NCBI GenBank assembly: GCA_052380005.1
Contig: JBQTCJ010000007.1
DNA from: Salinarimonas sp052380005
Lineage (GTDB): Bacteria; Pseudomonadota; Alphaproteobacteria; Rhizobiales; Beijerinckiaceae
Strand: one strand, 5' to 3'
Length of the DNA stretch: 64,000 nucleotides
Shown here: piece after piece, positions 1-8,500 of the stretch
Layout of the letters: each line of letters begins with the position of its first letter
How positions within the stretch are numbered: position 1 is the stretch's first letter
Position numbers and translations under genes: made by a program
The notes under the pieces: model-generated
The model's database searches: none
Seen by the model: only the letters and a program-made list of their open reading frames with translations
What the model was told of the DNA's origin: nothing

Positions 1-1167
1 CGCCTCGGCGGCGCGCTGCGCCGGCACCTGCGGCACGACGGTCGTCGTCGCGGGCGCGGGAGCCTGCCCGTGAGCCTGCCCGTGAGCCTGCCCCTGCGCC
101 TGCTGAGCGGCGCGGGCGCGGGCCTCGGCGCGCAGGCGCTCGGCCACCTCGGCGATGCGCTGCTCGGTGGCGGAGACCTCGAGCGCCGCTGCGGCGAGCT
201 CGTGGTCGATGCCCGTGGCGACCACGGACACGCGAATGACACCCTCGAGGGTCTCGTCGAAGGTGGCGCCCAGGATGATGTTCGCCTCCGAATCGACCTC
301 CTCGCGGATGCGGGTCGCCGCCTCGTCCACCTCGTAGAGGGTGAGGTCGGGGCCGCCGGTGATCGAGATGAGCAGCCCGCGGGCGCCCTTCATCGAGACG
401 TCGTCGAGGAGCGGGTTGGCGATCGCCGCCTCGGCCGCCTGCAGCGCGCGGTTGTCGCCGGACGCCTCGCCCGTGCCCATCATCGCCTTGCCCATGCCGC
501 GCATGATCGCGCGCACGTCGGCGAAGTCGAGGTTGATGAGGCCCTCCTTCACCATCAGGTCAGTGATGCAGGCCACACCGGAGTAGAGCACCTGGTCCGC
601 CATCGCGAAGGCGTCGGCGAAGGTGGTACGCTCGTTGGCGACGCGGAAGAGGTTCTGGTTGGGGATGACGATGAGCGTGTCGACGTTCGACTGCAGCTCC
701 TGGATCCCCGCCTCGGCGAGCTTCATGCGCCGCGAGCCCTCGAACTGGAAGGGCTTGGTCACGACGCCCACCGTGAGGATGCCCATCTCGCGGGCGGCCC
801 GCGCGATCACCGGCGCGGCGCCCGTGCCGGTGCCGCCGCCCATTCCGGCGGTGATGAACACCATGTGCGCGCCCGAGAGCTGATCGCGGATCTCGTCGAT
901 CACCTCCTCGGCGGCGGCGCGGCCGACGTCCGGCTGCGAGCCGGCGCCGAGGCCCTCGGTGACGGCGACGCCCATCTGCACGATGCGGCTCGCCCGCGAG
1001 GAGGCGAGCGCCTGCGCGTCGGTGTTGGCGACCACGAACTCGACGCCCTGGAGCCCCGAGTCGATCATGTTGTTGACGGCGTTGCCGCCGGCGCCGCCCA
1101 CGCCGAAGACGGTGATGTGCGGCTTGAGCTCGCGAATGTCCGGAGCCTGCAGATTGATCTGAGCCAT
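1..1167 (-). CDS. ftsZ: Cell division GTPase FtsZ, C-terminus cut by window edge
   Basis: This is the tubulin-like GTPase that polymerises into the Z-ring at midcell. The protein begins MAQINLQAPDIRELKPHITV and carries the nucleotide-binding GGAGGNAVNNM (about residues 21-31), the tubulin signature GGGTGTGAAPV (about 108-118) and the T7-loop region NLDFADVRAIM (about 207-217). The 389 codons in the window reach past the globular core into the disordered linker typical of alphaproteobacterial FtsZ. That linker contains three near-identical GQAH-type units. The C-terminal FtsA-binding tail lies outside the window. The gene follows ftsA on the same strand after a 113-base gap, so it is the last visible gene of the division/wall cluster. 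The start ATG at 1167 matches the family N-terminus. Confidence 0.98.
   Translation of the reverse strand, partial: MAQINLQAPDIRELKPHITVFGVGGAGGNAVNNMIDSGLQGVEFVVANTDAQALASSRASRIVQMGVAVTEGLGAGSQPDVGRAAAEEVIDEIRDQLSGAHMVFITAGMGGGTGTGAAPVIARAAREMGILTVGVVTKPFQFEGSRRMKLAEAGIQELQSNVDTLIVIPNQNLFRVANERTTFADAFAMADQVLYSGVACITDLMVKEGLINLDFADVRAIMRGMGKAMMGTGEASGDNRALQAAEAAIANPLLDDVSMKGARGLLISITGGPDLTLYEVDEAATRIREEVDSEANIILGATFDETLEGVIRVSVVATGIDHELAAAALEVSATEQRIAEVAERLRAEARARAAQQAQGQAHGQAHGQAPAPATTTVVPQVPAQRAAEA
61..96. repeat. Three tandem 12-base repeats in ftsZ linker
   Basis: The unit agcctgcccgtg occurs at 61-72 and 73-84, with a one-base variant at 85-96. On the minus strand it encodes the Gly-Gln-Ala-His repeats of the FtsZ linker. 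Copy number may vary between strains, since such linkers tolerate length changes. Confidence 0.85.
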
Positions 1168-1280
1168 TGGCTTGCCCTCTCGTGCCCTGTCCCGTGTCCC
1201 GCGGCGCTCTCTCGACGCCGCCCCTGTTCCGTGTCCCGACCGTGCCGCGCGCCCGTCATGCCGGCGCGGGCCGGCTCACC

Positions 1281-2594
1281 TCAGAAGCTCTCGCGCAGCC
1301 ATCGCCCGACCCGCGAGATGTAGCCCTGCCCCTCGGCGCCCCCCACCTGCCCGCCGCGGGTGTCGAAGCGCTCCGCGTGCGCCACCTGCGGGTAGACGAG
1401 GAGCCCCACCGCCGCCGTGAAGGCGGGTCCCTTGGCCGCCTCGGGCAGCCCCTTGATCCCGAGCGGACGGCCGATGCGGACCGGCCCCTCGAGGATGCGG
1501 CGTGCCGTCTCCGGCAGCCCCGCGAGCTGGCTCGCGCCGCCCGTGAGAACGATGCGCCGGCCCGGCCGCGGGCCGTGGCCGGCCTCGCCGAGGCGGTCGC
1601 GCACGAGCTCGAGGATCTCCTCGACCCGCGGCCGCACGATGCGCACGAGATGCGATTTCGGCAGGTGCGCGGCGAGCGCGCGCTCGTCCTCGTCGACGGT
1701 CGGGACGTGGATCAGGTCCCGCTCGTCGGCGGCGGACGCGATGCAGGCGCCGTGCAGCGTCTTCAGCCGCTCGGCCGCGGAGAGCTTGGTCGCGAGGCCG
1801 CGCGCCACGTCCATGGTGACGTGGTGGCCGCCGACCGCGAGCGCGTCCGCGTGGACGAGATGCCCCGCCTCGAAGACGCCGACCGAGGTCGTGCCCCCGC
1901 CGCAGTCGACGACGACGACGCCCATCTCGGCCTCGTCGTCGGAGAGCGCGGAGAGCCCGGCCGCGTAGGGCGTCGCCACCACGGCCTCGACGTCGAGATG
2001 GCAGCGCTGGATCGCGAGCATCAGGTTTCGCGCCGCAGCCGCCTGGGCCCCGACGACGTGCAGGTCGATCGAGAGCTTCTCGCCGAGCATGCCGGTGGGG
2101 TCGGCGATGCCGGCCTGGCTGTCGAGCGTGTAGGCGAGCGGGATCGAATGGAGCGTGATCCGGCCCTGCCCGACGCCCCCGGCGGTGGCGAGCCGCAGCG
2201 CGCGCTGGATCTCCGAATCGCCCACCGTGCCGCGGGCGACGACGCTCGACGAGAGCCGCTGCGAGGCGATCCGCCCGCCGGTCAGGTTGACGACGACGGA
2301 TTGGATCTCGACCTTCGCCATCCGCTCCGCGGCGTGGACCGCGTGCCGGATCGCCGTCTCGGCGGCCTCGAGGTCGACGATGGCGCCGCCCTTGAGCCCG
2401 GTCGAGCGATGGTGGCCGATGCCGAGGATGCGTGCGAGATGCGTGCGGTTGGTCAGCCCCTCCGCGCCCTCCCAGGGCTGCAGCTGGGCGACCAGGCAGA
2501 CGATCTTCGAGGTGCCGACGTCCAGCACGGAGAGGATCGCGCCCTTGCGTGCGGAGAGCGGCTTCAGGCGGGGGAGGACGACGGTCGCGCTCAC
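1281..2594 (-). CDS. ftsA: Cell division protein FtsA
   Basis: FtsA is the actin-like ATPase that tethers FtsZ to the inner membrane and recruits later division proteins. The 437-residue product has the phosphate-1 segment VLDVGTSKIVCLVA (about 23-36), the internal SHS2/1C region, the phosphate-2 motif VVDCGGGTTSVGVF (about 208-221) and the adenosine motif VLTGGASQLAGL (about 350-361). It ends in an amphipathic tail (VGRWLRESF), as expected for membrane targeting. It starts with GTG at 2594; this GTG overlaps the ftsQ stop in a GTGA junction, so translation of the two is probably coupled. Length and position are normal for alphaproteobacteria. Confidence 0.97.
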   Translation of the reverse strand: MSATVVLPRLKPLSARKGAILSVLDVGTSKIVCLVAQLQPWEGAEGLTNRTHLARILGIGHHRSTGLKGGAIVDLEAAETAIRHAVHAAERMAKVEIQSVVVNLTGGRIASQRLSSSVVARGTVGDSEIQRALRLATAGGVGQGRITLHSIPLAYTLDSQAGIADPTGMLGEKLSIDLHVVGAQAAAARNLMLAIQRCHLDVEAVVATPYAAGLSALSDDEAEMGVVVVDCGGGTTSVGVFEAGHLVHADALAVGGHHVTMDVARGLATKLSAAERLKTLHGACIASAADERDLIHVPTVDEDERALAAHLPKSHLVRIVRPRVEEILELVRDRLGEAGHGPRPGRRIVLTGGASQLAGLPETARRILEGPVRIGRPLGIKGLPEAAKGPAFTAAVGLLVYPQVAHAERFDTRGGQVGGAEGQGYISRVGRWLRESF

Positions 2595-3568
2595 GTGCGC
2601 ACCCCCCGGCCACGCAGCGGGCGGTCCTCCATCTCCTCGGCGCGCGCCGCGGCCGCCTCCTCCGTGAGCCGCACGACGATTCGATCGGGCATGCGCAGGT
2701 CCACGGCGATGATGTCCTTGTCGAGGAGCGCGTGCTCGCGCTCCAGCGCGACGAAGCGGGCGAGCGCCGCCATCGGGTCGCGCTCGGGCAGCCGCAGGTC
2801 GATGCCGCTGTCGAGGGTGAGCGTCCAGCGCCGCTCGGCGACGAGGCTGCCGGCGCGGATGCGCGCCCGCAGCGGGCCGGCCGCGTCGACGATGGCGAAG
2901 TAGTCGTCGAGCCGCTCGTTGGCGCCCTCGCCGACGACGTGCGGCAGGACGCGGTAGCGCGGATCGTCGTGGAAGACGTCGATGACGCGCCCGTCCGCGG
3001 CGATGACGTAGACACGCCCGTCGACCTGCCAGAGGGCGTAGGGCTCGCGCTCCTCGATGCCGATCGTCACCTGGTTCGGGAAGAGCTTGCGCACCGAGGC
3101 GTGGCCGACGAGGGGCAGCGCCTCGAGCCCCTCGCGGGCGATGCCAGCGTCGAGGAAGGGCAGCGAGCCGCGCGGGTCGATCCCCGCGGCGGCGAGCACC
3201 TCGCGCTCGTCGAGGCGCGCGATGCCGGAGATGGTCACGGCGTCGATGCCGAAGCCGAGCGCCCGGGCGAGCACGTCGCGGGGAGACCCGTTCTGCGCGA
3301 AGAAGGCGTCGAGCCGGCCGCCGGCGGAGAGGCCGGCGATCGTCGTCGCCCCGAAGAACGCCGTGAGCAGCATCGTTCCGGCCCAGCGCGGCAGGCGCCG
3401 CTCGAGGCGGGCCATCGGCCCGCGGCGGCGGAAGGCGGCCGGAAGGTCGGCGGAGAGAGCGGAGCCCAGCGCGTCGAGCCGCAGGGCCGCGCGGAGCCCG
3501 GCACGCGCCGTCGCGCCGCCGGGCGATCCGGCGGTCAGCGGTTCAGCGAGGCGTCCTCCACCATCCAT
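2591..3568 (-). CDS. ftsQ: Cell division protein FtsQ
   Basis: FtsQ is a bitopic inner-membrane protein linking early and late divisome proteins. After a cytoplasmic N-terminus of about 90 residues comes one hydrophobic segment (about 89-107), then a POTRA domain starting near VTISGIARLDEREVLAAAGI, then the FtsQ beta domain with VTIGIEEREPYALWQVDGR and VVRLTEE near the end. The 325-residue length is normal for the alphaproteobacterial form. The ATG at 3568 gives a 34-base overlap with ddl; a later start would shorten only the unconserved cytoplasmic tail. The stop overlaps the ftsA start. Confidence 0.95.
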   Translation of the reverse strand: MDGGGRLAEPLTAGSPGGATARAGLRAALRLDALGSALSADLPAAFRRRGPMARLERRLPRWAGTMLLTAFFGATTIAGLSAGGRLDAFFAQNGSPRDVLARALGFGIDAVTISGIARLDEREVLAAAGIDPRGSLPFLDAGIAREGLEALPLVGHASVRKLFPNQVTIGIEEREPYALWQVDGRVYVIAADGRVIDVFHDDPRYRVLPHVVGEGANERLDDYFAIVDAAGPLRARIRAGSLVAERRWTLTLDSGIDLRLPERDPMAALARFVALEREHALLDKDIIAVDLRMPDRIVVRLTEEAAAARAEEMEDRPLRGRGVRT

Positions 3569-4455
3569 CGTACAAGCTCACCGAAGCTGTAGCCCGCATG
3601 GGCTGCGATCTCGGGCACGAGGCTCGTCGGTGTCATGCCGGGCTGGGTGTTGACCTCGAGCGCCACGAGCTTTCCGGTCCCGCCGGGGCCGTCGTCGTAG
3701 CGAAAGTCGGTCCTCGTCACCCCTCGACAGCCGAGAGCTTGATGCGCCGTTAACGCCGACTCTTGGACCTGATGGTAAATTTTCGGTTTAAGGTCCGCGG
3801 GCAGGACGTGGATCGAGCCGCCCGCGGCATATTTCGCGTCGTAGTCGTAGAACGCCCCCGTGGCGGGGCGGATGTCGATGACGTCGAGCGCCCGGTCGCC
3901 CATGACGGCGCAGGTCAGCTCGCGCCCCGCCACGTATTCCTCCGCGAGCAGGACGTCGCCGTAGGGCCAGTCCTCGCGGGCGATCTCCTGGGGCGGATGC
4001 GTCCTGTCCTCGCGCACGATGACGACGCCGAAGGACGAGCCCTCCGCCACGGGCTTGAGCACGTAGGGCGGCGGCAGCACGTGGCGCCGCGCCGCCTCGA
4101 AGCGGGTGCAGACGAGGCCCGTCGCCACCGGCACGCCGGCGGCGGCCATCACGATCTTGGCCTTGTCCTTCTGCATCGCCAGTGCCGAGGCGAGCACGCC
4201 GGAATGGGTGTAGGGGATGCGCAGGTATTCGAGCAGGCCCTGGATGCGCCCGTCCTCGCCCATCGGACCATGCAGCGCGTTGAAGGCGACGTCCGGGGCG
4301 AGCGCCGCGAGGTCGTGCGCCACGTCCGGCCCGACATCGACGGTCGTCGCGCGGAAGCCGACGCTCTGGAGCGCGGCGGCGCAGGCGCGCCCGGTGCTCA
4401 GGCTCACCGGCCGCTCGGCCGAGGAGCCGCCCATCAGGACCGCGACGTGCTTCAT
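3535..4455 (-). CDS. ddl: D-alanine--D-alanine ligase
   Basis: The enzyme joins two D-alanines with ATP to make the dipeptide end of the peptidoglycan stem peptide. The 306-residue protein starts MKHVAVLMGGSSAERPVSLS, shows the flexible ATP-grasp loop with KPVAEGSSFGV (about 129-139) and ends with the metal-binding ALEVNTQPGMTPTSLVPEI segment. It is the first gene of the ddl-ftsQ-ftsA-ftsZ run. The usual upstream neighbour murB is absent; the next gene upstream, rnhB, is divergent, so the cluster promoter should lie in the 149-base gap. The ATG at 4455 is preceded by an AAGGG site. Confidence 0.97.
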   Translation of the reverse strand: MKHVAVLMGGSSAERPVSLSTGRACAAALQSVGFRATTVDVGPDVAHDLAALAPDVAFNALHGPMGEDGRIQGLLEYLRIPYTHSGVLASALAMQKDKAKIVMAAAGVPVATGLVCTRFEAARRHVLPPPYVLKPVAEGSSFGVVIVREDRTHPPQEIAREDWPYGDVLLAEEYVAGRELTCAVMGDRALDVIDIRPATGAFYDYDAKYAAGGSIHVLPADLKPKIYHQVQESALTAHQALGCRGVTRTDFRYDDGPGGTGKLVALEVNTQPGMTPTSLVPEIAAHAGYSFGELVRWMVEDASLNR

Positions 4456-4604
4456 GAGATCATCCCTTCCCGGCGGCGCGCGCCCCCTGGAGCGAGAGCG
4501 TCGGACCTCGTGCTGAACGGGCGGTAAACGCCTCCGTTCGATAAGCCTCGATCGGCGGGGTAGCGCGGGCGGGTCGCGCGCGCAAATCGAGGCGGGTAGG
4601 ATGC

Positions 4605-5387
4605 GTGGCGACGGCGCCGATTCGCGCCGCCCGATCGCGAGGCCGCATGCCCCCCGCCGACGCCAGGAAACGAGCCGCGCAGACCTCGCCCCCCCGGCTC
4701 GACGGGCGCCGCGAGCGTGCGCTCGCGCCGGGCGCCCTCGTCGCGGGGATCGACGAGGCCGGCCGCGGGCCGCTCGCCGGCCCGGTCGTCTGCGCGGCGG
4801 TGGTGTTCCACGGCCCCGTGCCCCGGGGGCTCGCCGATTCGAAGACGCTCGCGCCGGAGCGCCGCGAGGCGCTCTACGAGACCATCCTCGCACGCGCCCA
4901 CGTCGCGGTGGCGAGCGCCGGACCCGACGAGATCGACCGCCGCAACATCCGCGGCGCGACGCTGGCGGCCATGTGCCGCGCGTTGCTCGCGCTGCCCTGC
5001 CCACCCGATCTCGCCCTCGTCGACGGGCGCGACGTGCCGCCGGGCCTCTCCTGCGAGGGCCGCGCCGTGATCGGCGGGGACGGTGCGGTCGCGGCGATCG
5101 CGGCGGCCTCGATCGTCGCCAAGGTGACGCGCGACCGGATGATGACGCGGCTCGACGCCGTGCATCCGGCCTACGGCTTCGCGCGCCACATGGGGTACGG
5201 CACGCCCGAGCATCTCGCGGCGCTCGCCGCCCACGGCCCCTGCCCGGCCCACCGCCGCAGCTTCGCACCTGTTCGGGCGCATCTCTCCGAGGCCGAGCGC
5301 GCCGCCCGGGAGCGTGCGCGAGCGGGGCCTGCGCACGCGAAAGAGGCCGGCGACGAGGCCGGCCTCCCTCTGCTGCGCGCGTCCTGA
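4605..5387 (+). CDS. rnhB: Ribonuclease HII
   Basis: RNase HII cuts the RNA strand of RNA-DNA hybrids and starts removal of misincorporated ribonucleotides. The core begins VAGIDEAGRGPLAGPVVCAA, carrying the catalytic Asp-Glu pair; LADSKTLAPERREAL, LALVDGRD and AAASIVAKVTRDR follow in order, and HMGYGTPEH is the conserved late motif. The GTG at 4605 has AGGAT just upstream; an internal ATG at 4647 would remove 14 unconserved residues and is a real alternative. The gene is divergent from ddl and convergent with the lipoprotein gene. Its last codons contain an inverted repeat (GAGGCCGG 5343-5350, CCGGCCTC 5359-5366) that could form a weak terminator hairpin. Confidence 0.95.
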   Translation: MATAPIRAARSRGRMPPADARKRAAQTSPPRLDGRRERALAPGALVAGIDEAGRGPLAGPVVCAAVVFHGPVPRGLADSKTLAPERREALYETILARAHVAVASAGPDEIDRRNIRGATLAAMCRALLALPCPPDLALVDGRDVPPGLSCEGRAVIGGDGAVAAIAAASIVAKVTRDRMMTRLDAVHPAYGFARHMGYGTPEHLAALAAHGPCPAHRRSFAPVRAHLSEAERAARERARAGPAHAKEAGDEAGLPLLRAS

Positions 5388-5415
5388 GGGACGGCGCTCT
5401 CACTCGGCCGCGTCG

Positions 5416-6102
5416 TCAGCCCTGGGGCTGGAACACCTGGCCGTCGAGCATCTCGCAGGACGACGTCTCCGCCGAGATGCGGAAGCCCTCGCCCTCCTCG
5501 GCGATGGTGCAGGTCATCGGGAACGACGCGTCGCCGGTGGCGCCCTCGACGTTGGAGAGCGTCAGCGTCTGATCGAACACCCGCCAGTCGCCCTCGACGG
5601 CGTTGCCGTCCGGACCCGTCAGGGTGAACGTGCCGCCATCGGCGAGCTCGAGCGAGAGCTGGTCGGACGCGTAGGTGCCCGGGTCGATCATCGCCCCGGT
5701 CGTGGCGCTGATCGCGCCGGTGGCCTCACCGGTCGTCCCGGCGCCGAACGGCGTGCCGCTGTCGGTCGCCTGGGCGGTCGTCTGCGACCCGGCATCGGGC
5801 GTGATCACGGTGACCTCGGCCTCGCCGCCGCCCTCGACGATCGGCTCGATCTCGGTCGCCGCGGTGTCCGTCTCGGTGGCCGTGCCGGTCACGGGGTCGG
5901 TCGCGCCGACCTCGGTCTCCGTCTCGGTTCCGAGCGGCTCGACCGCGGCGGTCTCGTTCTCGACGACCGGGGCCTCCTGCTCGACGATCGCGGTCTCCTC
6001 CTCGATCACCGGCGCCTCGGCCGTGGTCGTCTCGTTGTCGCAGGCGGCGAGCGCGAGGATGGCCACGATGGGCGTCAGCTTCGCGAAATTCATGGTGCGC
6101 AT
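5416..6102 (-). CDS. Acidic, Thr/Glu-rich lipoprotein of unknown function
   Basis: The product was not recognised as a named family. It starts MRTMNFAKLTPIVAILALAA and has a lipobox ending at Cys21 (L-A-A-C), so it should be an exported, lipidated protein. Asp follows the Cys, which in enterobacteria favours inner-membrane retention. Residues about 23-140 are low in complexity and rich in Glu, Thr, Val and Ala. A compact C-terminal domain follows (about 150-228) with GTYASDQLSLELADGGTFTL and two late cysteines that could form a disulfide. The start at 6102 is chosen for its GAGGT site six bases upstream; a longer reading frame to 6183 lacks one and would bury the signal peptide. Confidence 0.75.
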   Translation of the reverse strand: MRTMNFAKLTPIVAILALAACDNETTTAEAPVIEEETAIVEQEAPVVENETAAVEPLGTETETEVGATDPVTGTATETDTAATEIEPIVEGGGEAEVTVITPDAGSQTTAQATDSGTPFGAGTTGEATGAISATTGAMIDPGTYASDQLSLELADGGTFTLTGPDGNAVEGDWRVFDQTLTLSNVEGATGDASFPMTCTIAEEGEGFRISAETSSCEMLDGQVFQPQG

Positions 6103-6201
6103 GGCATCACCTCTCGTGTGTCCGTTTCGGATGAGTTCCGATGTCGGCCTGACAACGAGCGAAAGCGCCGTGCGTTCGATCACGAAAGATGACGATATGA
6201 A

Positions 6202-6867
6202 TCAGGTCCGGCTGAGCAGGAACACGCCCTGCTCGCCGAGTATGTTCCAGGCCCACCACGGCAGCAGCACACGCACCGGCTCGCCGCGCCCGTCCAGCAC
6301 CCACGCCTTCTCCATGCGCGCGCCGACGAGCTCGCACAGGCCGACGAAATCGCGGATCGTGCAGAAGTGGATGTTGGGCGTCTCGAACCACGTGTAGGGC
6401 ATCGTCTCGTTCACCGGCATGCGTCCGCGCAGCCCGATGTCGACGCGCACGCGCCAGTGCCCGAAATTGGGGAAGGAGACGATGGCGCGGGTGCCGATGC
6501 GCAGCATGTGCTCGAGCACCTCCCGTGGATGCCGCGTCGCCTGGATCGTCTGCGAGAGCACGACGTAGTCGAACGCGTCGTCGGGATAGTCCGCGAGATC
6601 CGTGTCGGCGTCGCCCTGGATGACGGAGAGGCCCTTCGCCAGGCAGGCGGCGACGTTGTCGCGGGCGATCTCGATGCCGCGCCCGTCGGCGCCGTTGCGG
6701 TCGCGCAGGAGCGCCAGCAAGGAGCCGTCGCCGCAGCCGACGTCGAGCACGCGCGCGCCCGGCGCGACCATGCCCGCGAGCAGCAGATGGTCCTTGCGCG
6801 GCTGCACGGCCTCGCCGGCGGGACCGACCGGGGCGGGAAGCGCGGGAGCTGGCTGGTGCACGGTCAT
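6202..6867 (-). CDS. metW: Methionine biosynthesis protein MetW
   Basis: MetW is a class I methyltransferase-fold protein that works with MetX in homoserine acylation in many proteobacteria. The 221-residue product has the SAM-binding-fold motif VLDVGCGDGSLLALL (about 40-54), FDYVVLSQTIQATRHPREVL (about 101-120), FPNFGHWRVR and the family-typical FCTIRDF. The ATG at 6867 overlaps the metX stop (ATGA), so the two genes are translationally coupled and share the promoter upstream of metX. The longer frame continuing past 6867 is only the shadow of metX. Confidence 0.95.
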   Translation of the reverse strand: MTVHQPAPALPAPVGPAGEAVQPRKDHLLLAGMVAPGARVLDVGCGDGSLLALLRDRNGADGRGIEIARDNVAACLAKGLSVIQGDADTDLADYPDDAFDYVVLSQTIQATRHPREVLEHMLRIGTRAIVSFPNFGHWRVRVDIGLRGRMPVNETMPYTWFETPNIHFCTIRDFVGLCELVGARMEKAWVLDGRGEPVRVLLPWWAWNILGEQGVFLLSRT

Positions 6868-8054
6868 CGCGAGATCCCCCGCGCCGCGGCGGCGCCGTCG
6901 ACGAAGCCCTTGGCGGCCGCGAACATGTCCGGCTCGTCGAGCAGGAAGGCGTCGTGGCCCTTGTCGCTCTCGATCTCGACGAAGGAGACCGACGCCCCCG
7001 CCGCGTTGAGCGCGCGCACCACCGCGCGGCTCTCCTCGGTGGGGAACAGCCAATCGGAGGTGAAGCTCATCACGCAGAAGCGCGTGCGCGTGCCGCGGAA
7101 CGCGTCGGCGAGCTTGCCGCCGTGCGTGTCGGCGAGATCGAAGTAGTCCATCGCCCGGGTGACGTAGAGATACGAATTGGCGTCGAAGCGCTCGACGAAG
7201 GTGATGCCCTGGTAGCGCAGGTAGCTCTCGATCTGGAAGTCGGCGTCGAAGGAGAAGGTCGGCGCCTCGCGCTCCTGCAGGCGCCGGCCGAACTTGCGGT
7301 GCAGCGCGCTCTCCGACAGGTAGGTGACGTGCGCGCCCATCCGCGCGACGGCGAGCCCCTTGCGCGGACGCGCGCCCTCCTCGAGGTAGCGCCCGCCGCG
7401 CCAGTCCGGATCGGCCATCACCGCCTGGCGGCCGACCTCGTGGAAGGCGATGTTCTGCGCGGAATGGCGCGCGGAGGCCGCGATCGGCATCGCCGCGAAG
7501 ACGCGCTGCGGGTAGAGCGCCGCCCATTCGAGCACCTGCATCCCGCCCATCGAGCCGCCGACGACGCAGAACAGGTCGTCGATGCCGAGCTTCTCCACCA
7601 GCATCGCCTGCGCGCGCACCATGTCGCGGATCGTGACCAGCGGAAAGTCGAGCCCCCACGGCGCGCCCGTCTCCGGGTTGGTGGAGGCCGGGCCGGTCGA
7701 GCCCATGCAGCCGCCGATGACGTTGGCGCAGATCACGAAGAACCGGTCCGTGTCGATCGGCCGGCCCGGCCCGACGAAGCTCGACCACCAGCCCGGCTTG
7801 CCGGTGACCGGATGCACGTTGGCGACGTGCTGGTCCCCCGTCAGCGCGTGGCAGATCAGCACCGCGTTCGAGCGCTGCGCGTTCAGCGCGCCGTAGGTCT
7901 GGTAGGCGAGCTGCCAGGGCGCGAGCGCCGTGCCGCAATCCATCATCAGCGGCTCGTCCCCCGAGAAGCGCATGACGAGGCTCTGCGGCTCGTCGGCCTG
8001 CGAGCGCGCCTCGCGCGCGAGGGTGGAGTCGGGGATGGGGGCGGCGGCGGTCAT
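6864..8054 (-). CDS. metX: Homoserine O-acyltransferase MetX
   Basis: This alpha/beta-hydrolase-fold enzyme activates homoserine as an O-acyl ester for methionine synthesis. Visible features are the family N-terminal motifs (YQTYGALNAQRSNAVLICHA), the oxyanion region NVIGGCMGSTGP, the nucleophile elbow GGSMGGMQ (Ser168), the acid in FTSDWLFP and the catalytic His in KGHDAF. Length (396 residues) is normal. The acyl donor, acetyl-CoA or succinyl-CoA, cannot be decided from motifs alone. It forms a two-gene operon with metW; a promoter and two inverted repeats lie in its leader. Confidence 0.96.
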   Translation of the reverse strand: MTAAAPIPDSTLAREARSQADEPQSLVMRFSGDEPLMMDCGTALAPWQLAYQTYGALNAQRSNAVLICHALTGDQHVANVHPVTGKPGWWSSFVGPGRPIDTDRFFVICANVIGGCMGSTGPASTNPETGAPWGLDFPLVTIRDMVRAQAMLVEKLGIDDLFCVVGGSMGGMQVLEWAALYPQRVFAAMPIAASARHSAQNIAFHEVGRQAVMADPDWRGGRYLEEGARPRKGLAVARMGAHVTYLSESALHRKFGRRLQEREAPTFSFDADFQIESYLRYQGITFVERFDANSYLYVTRAMDYFDLADTHGGKLADAFRGTRTRFCVMSFTSDWLFPTEESRAVVRALNAAGASVSFVEIESDKGHDAFLLDEPDMFAAAKGFVDGAAAARGISR

Positions 8055-8088
8055 GGGCGGGATACGGGGTCCGGGGAGCGGGATGAGC

Positions 8089-8124
8089 CGATCGAACGAT
8101 CGAATTCGTTCGGTAAGCCGAACG
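8089..8124 (-). promoter_or_regulatory. Two adjacent inverted repeats in metX leader
   Basis: A perfect 7-base inverted repeat (8107-8113 and 8118-8124, loop TAAG on the plus strand) lies at the predicted transcription start of metX. A second repeat, CGATCG-AA-CGATCG (8089-8102), adjoins it. The pair could be an operator overlapping the start site, or hairpins in the 5' leader. The sequence does not match the SAM-II riboswitch often found before alphaproteobacterial metX. Confidence 0.5.
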
Positions 8125-8125
8125 G

Positions 8126-8154
8126 AGCATAATGGGTGGGGGCGGAGGGGGCAA
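8126..8154 (-). promoter_or_regulatory. Predicted sigma-70 promoter of metX-metW
   Basis: Reading the minus strand, TTGCCC (plus 8149-8154) and TATGCT (plus 8126-8131) are separated by exactly 17 bases, and the start codon lies about 70 bases downstream. This is the best housekeeping-type promoter in this intergenic region. Confidence 0.6.
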
Positions 8155-8500
8155 TGGGGAGGGGAAAGGATGCACGATGCCGGAAGGTCACGGGCTTGCG
8201 ATCCCAGATCGGCACCGCGTACCTTGGCTGCAGCTGGAGGATGCTCGGCGCGGACGTCGAGGTCGGGTCAGGCGCGCGGCCTGAGATCACGATGCGGGCG
8301 CACGGCGGCAGCCGCGGCACCATTCGGCTCGACCCCGCACCTTGAGCAGCCGTCGGCACACAGGCCGATCGTGGTGGGGAGCATGATCTCGCTTGGCGCA
8401 GCGCCTCCCGAGAATGCCGGGCCGCACACCGATTCGGAGGGCGCCTCGCCAACCCCGTACGCCCTCACCCCCGGCACCTCTCCCGTCCGGAAGAGGGGAG
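8155..8500. other. Gene-free stretch between metX and trkH
   Basis: About 350 bases without a convincing gene. Short open frames occur but lack ribosome binding sites, and their composition is that of random GC-rich DNA. The only structure noted is the hairpin listed at 8477-8496. Confidence 0.6.
8477..8496 (-). terminator. Hairpin just after trkH
   Basis: CCTCTCCC (8477-8484) and GGAAGAGG (8489-8496) pair with one mismatch around a 4-base loop, four bases beyond the trkH stop. There is no T-run. The surrounding CCCTCACCCCCGG...CTCTCCC pattern resembles a widespread intergenic repeat of GC-rich bacteria. Confidence 0.45.

Noticed and set aside
1167..2903. Long plus-strand frame opposite ftsA and ftsQ
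   Set aside because: Antisense shadow; the minus-strand genes are well-known families that fill the region.
8055..8200. SAM-II riboswitch before metX
   Set aside because: Expected from alphaproteobacterial metX genes, but the leader lacks the conserved SAM-II core; only simple inverted repeats were found.
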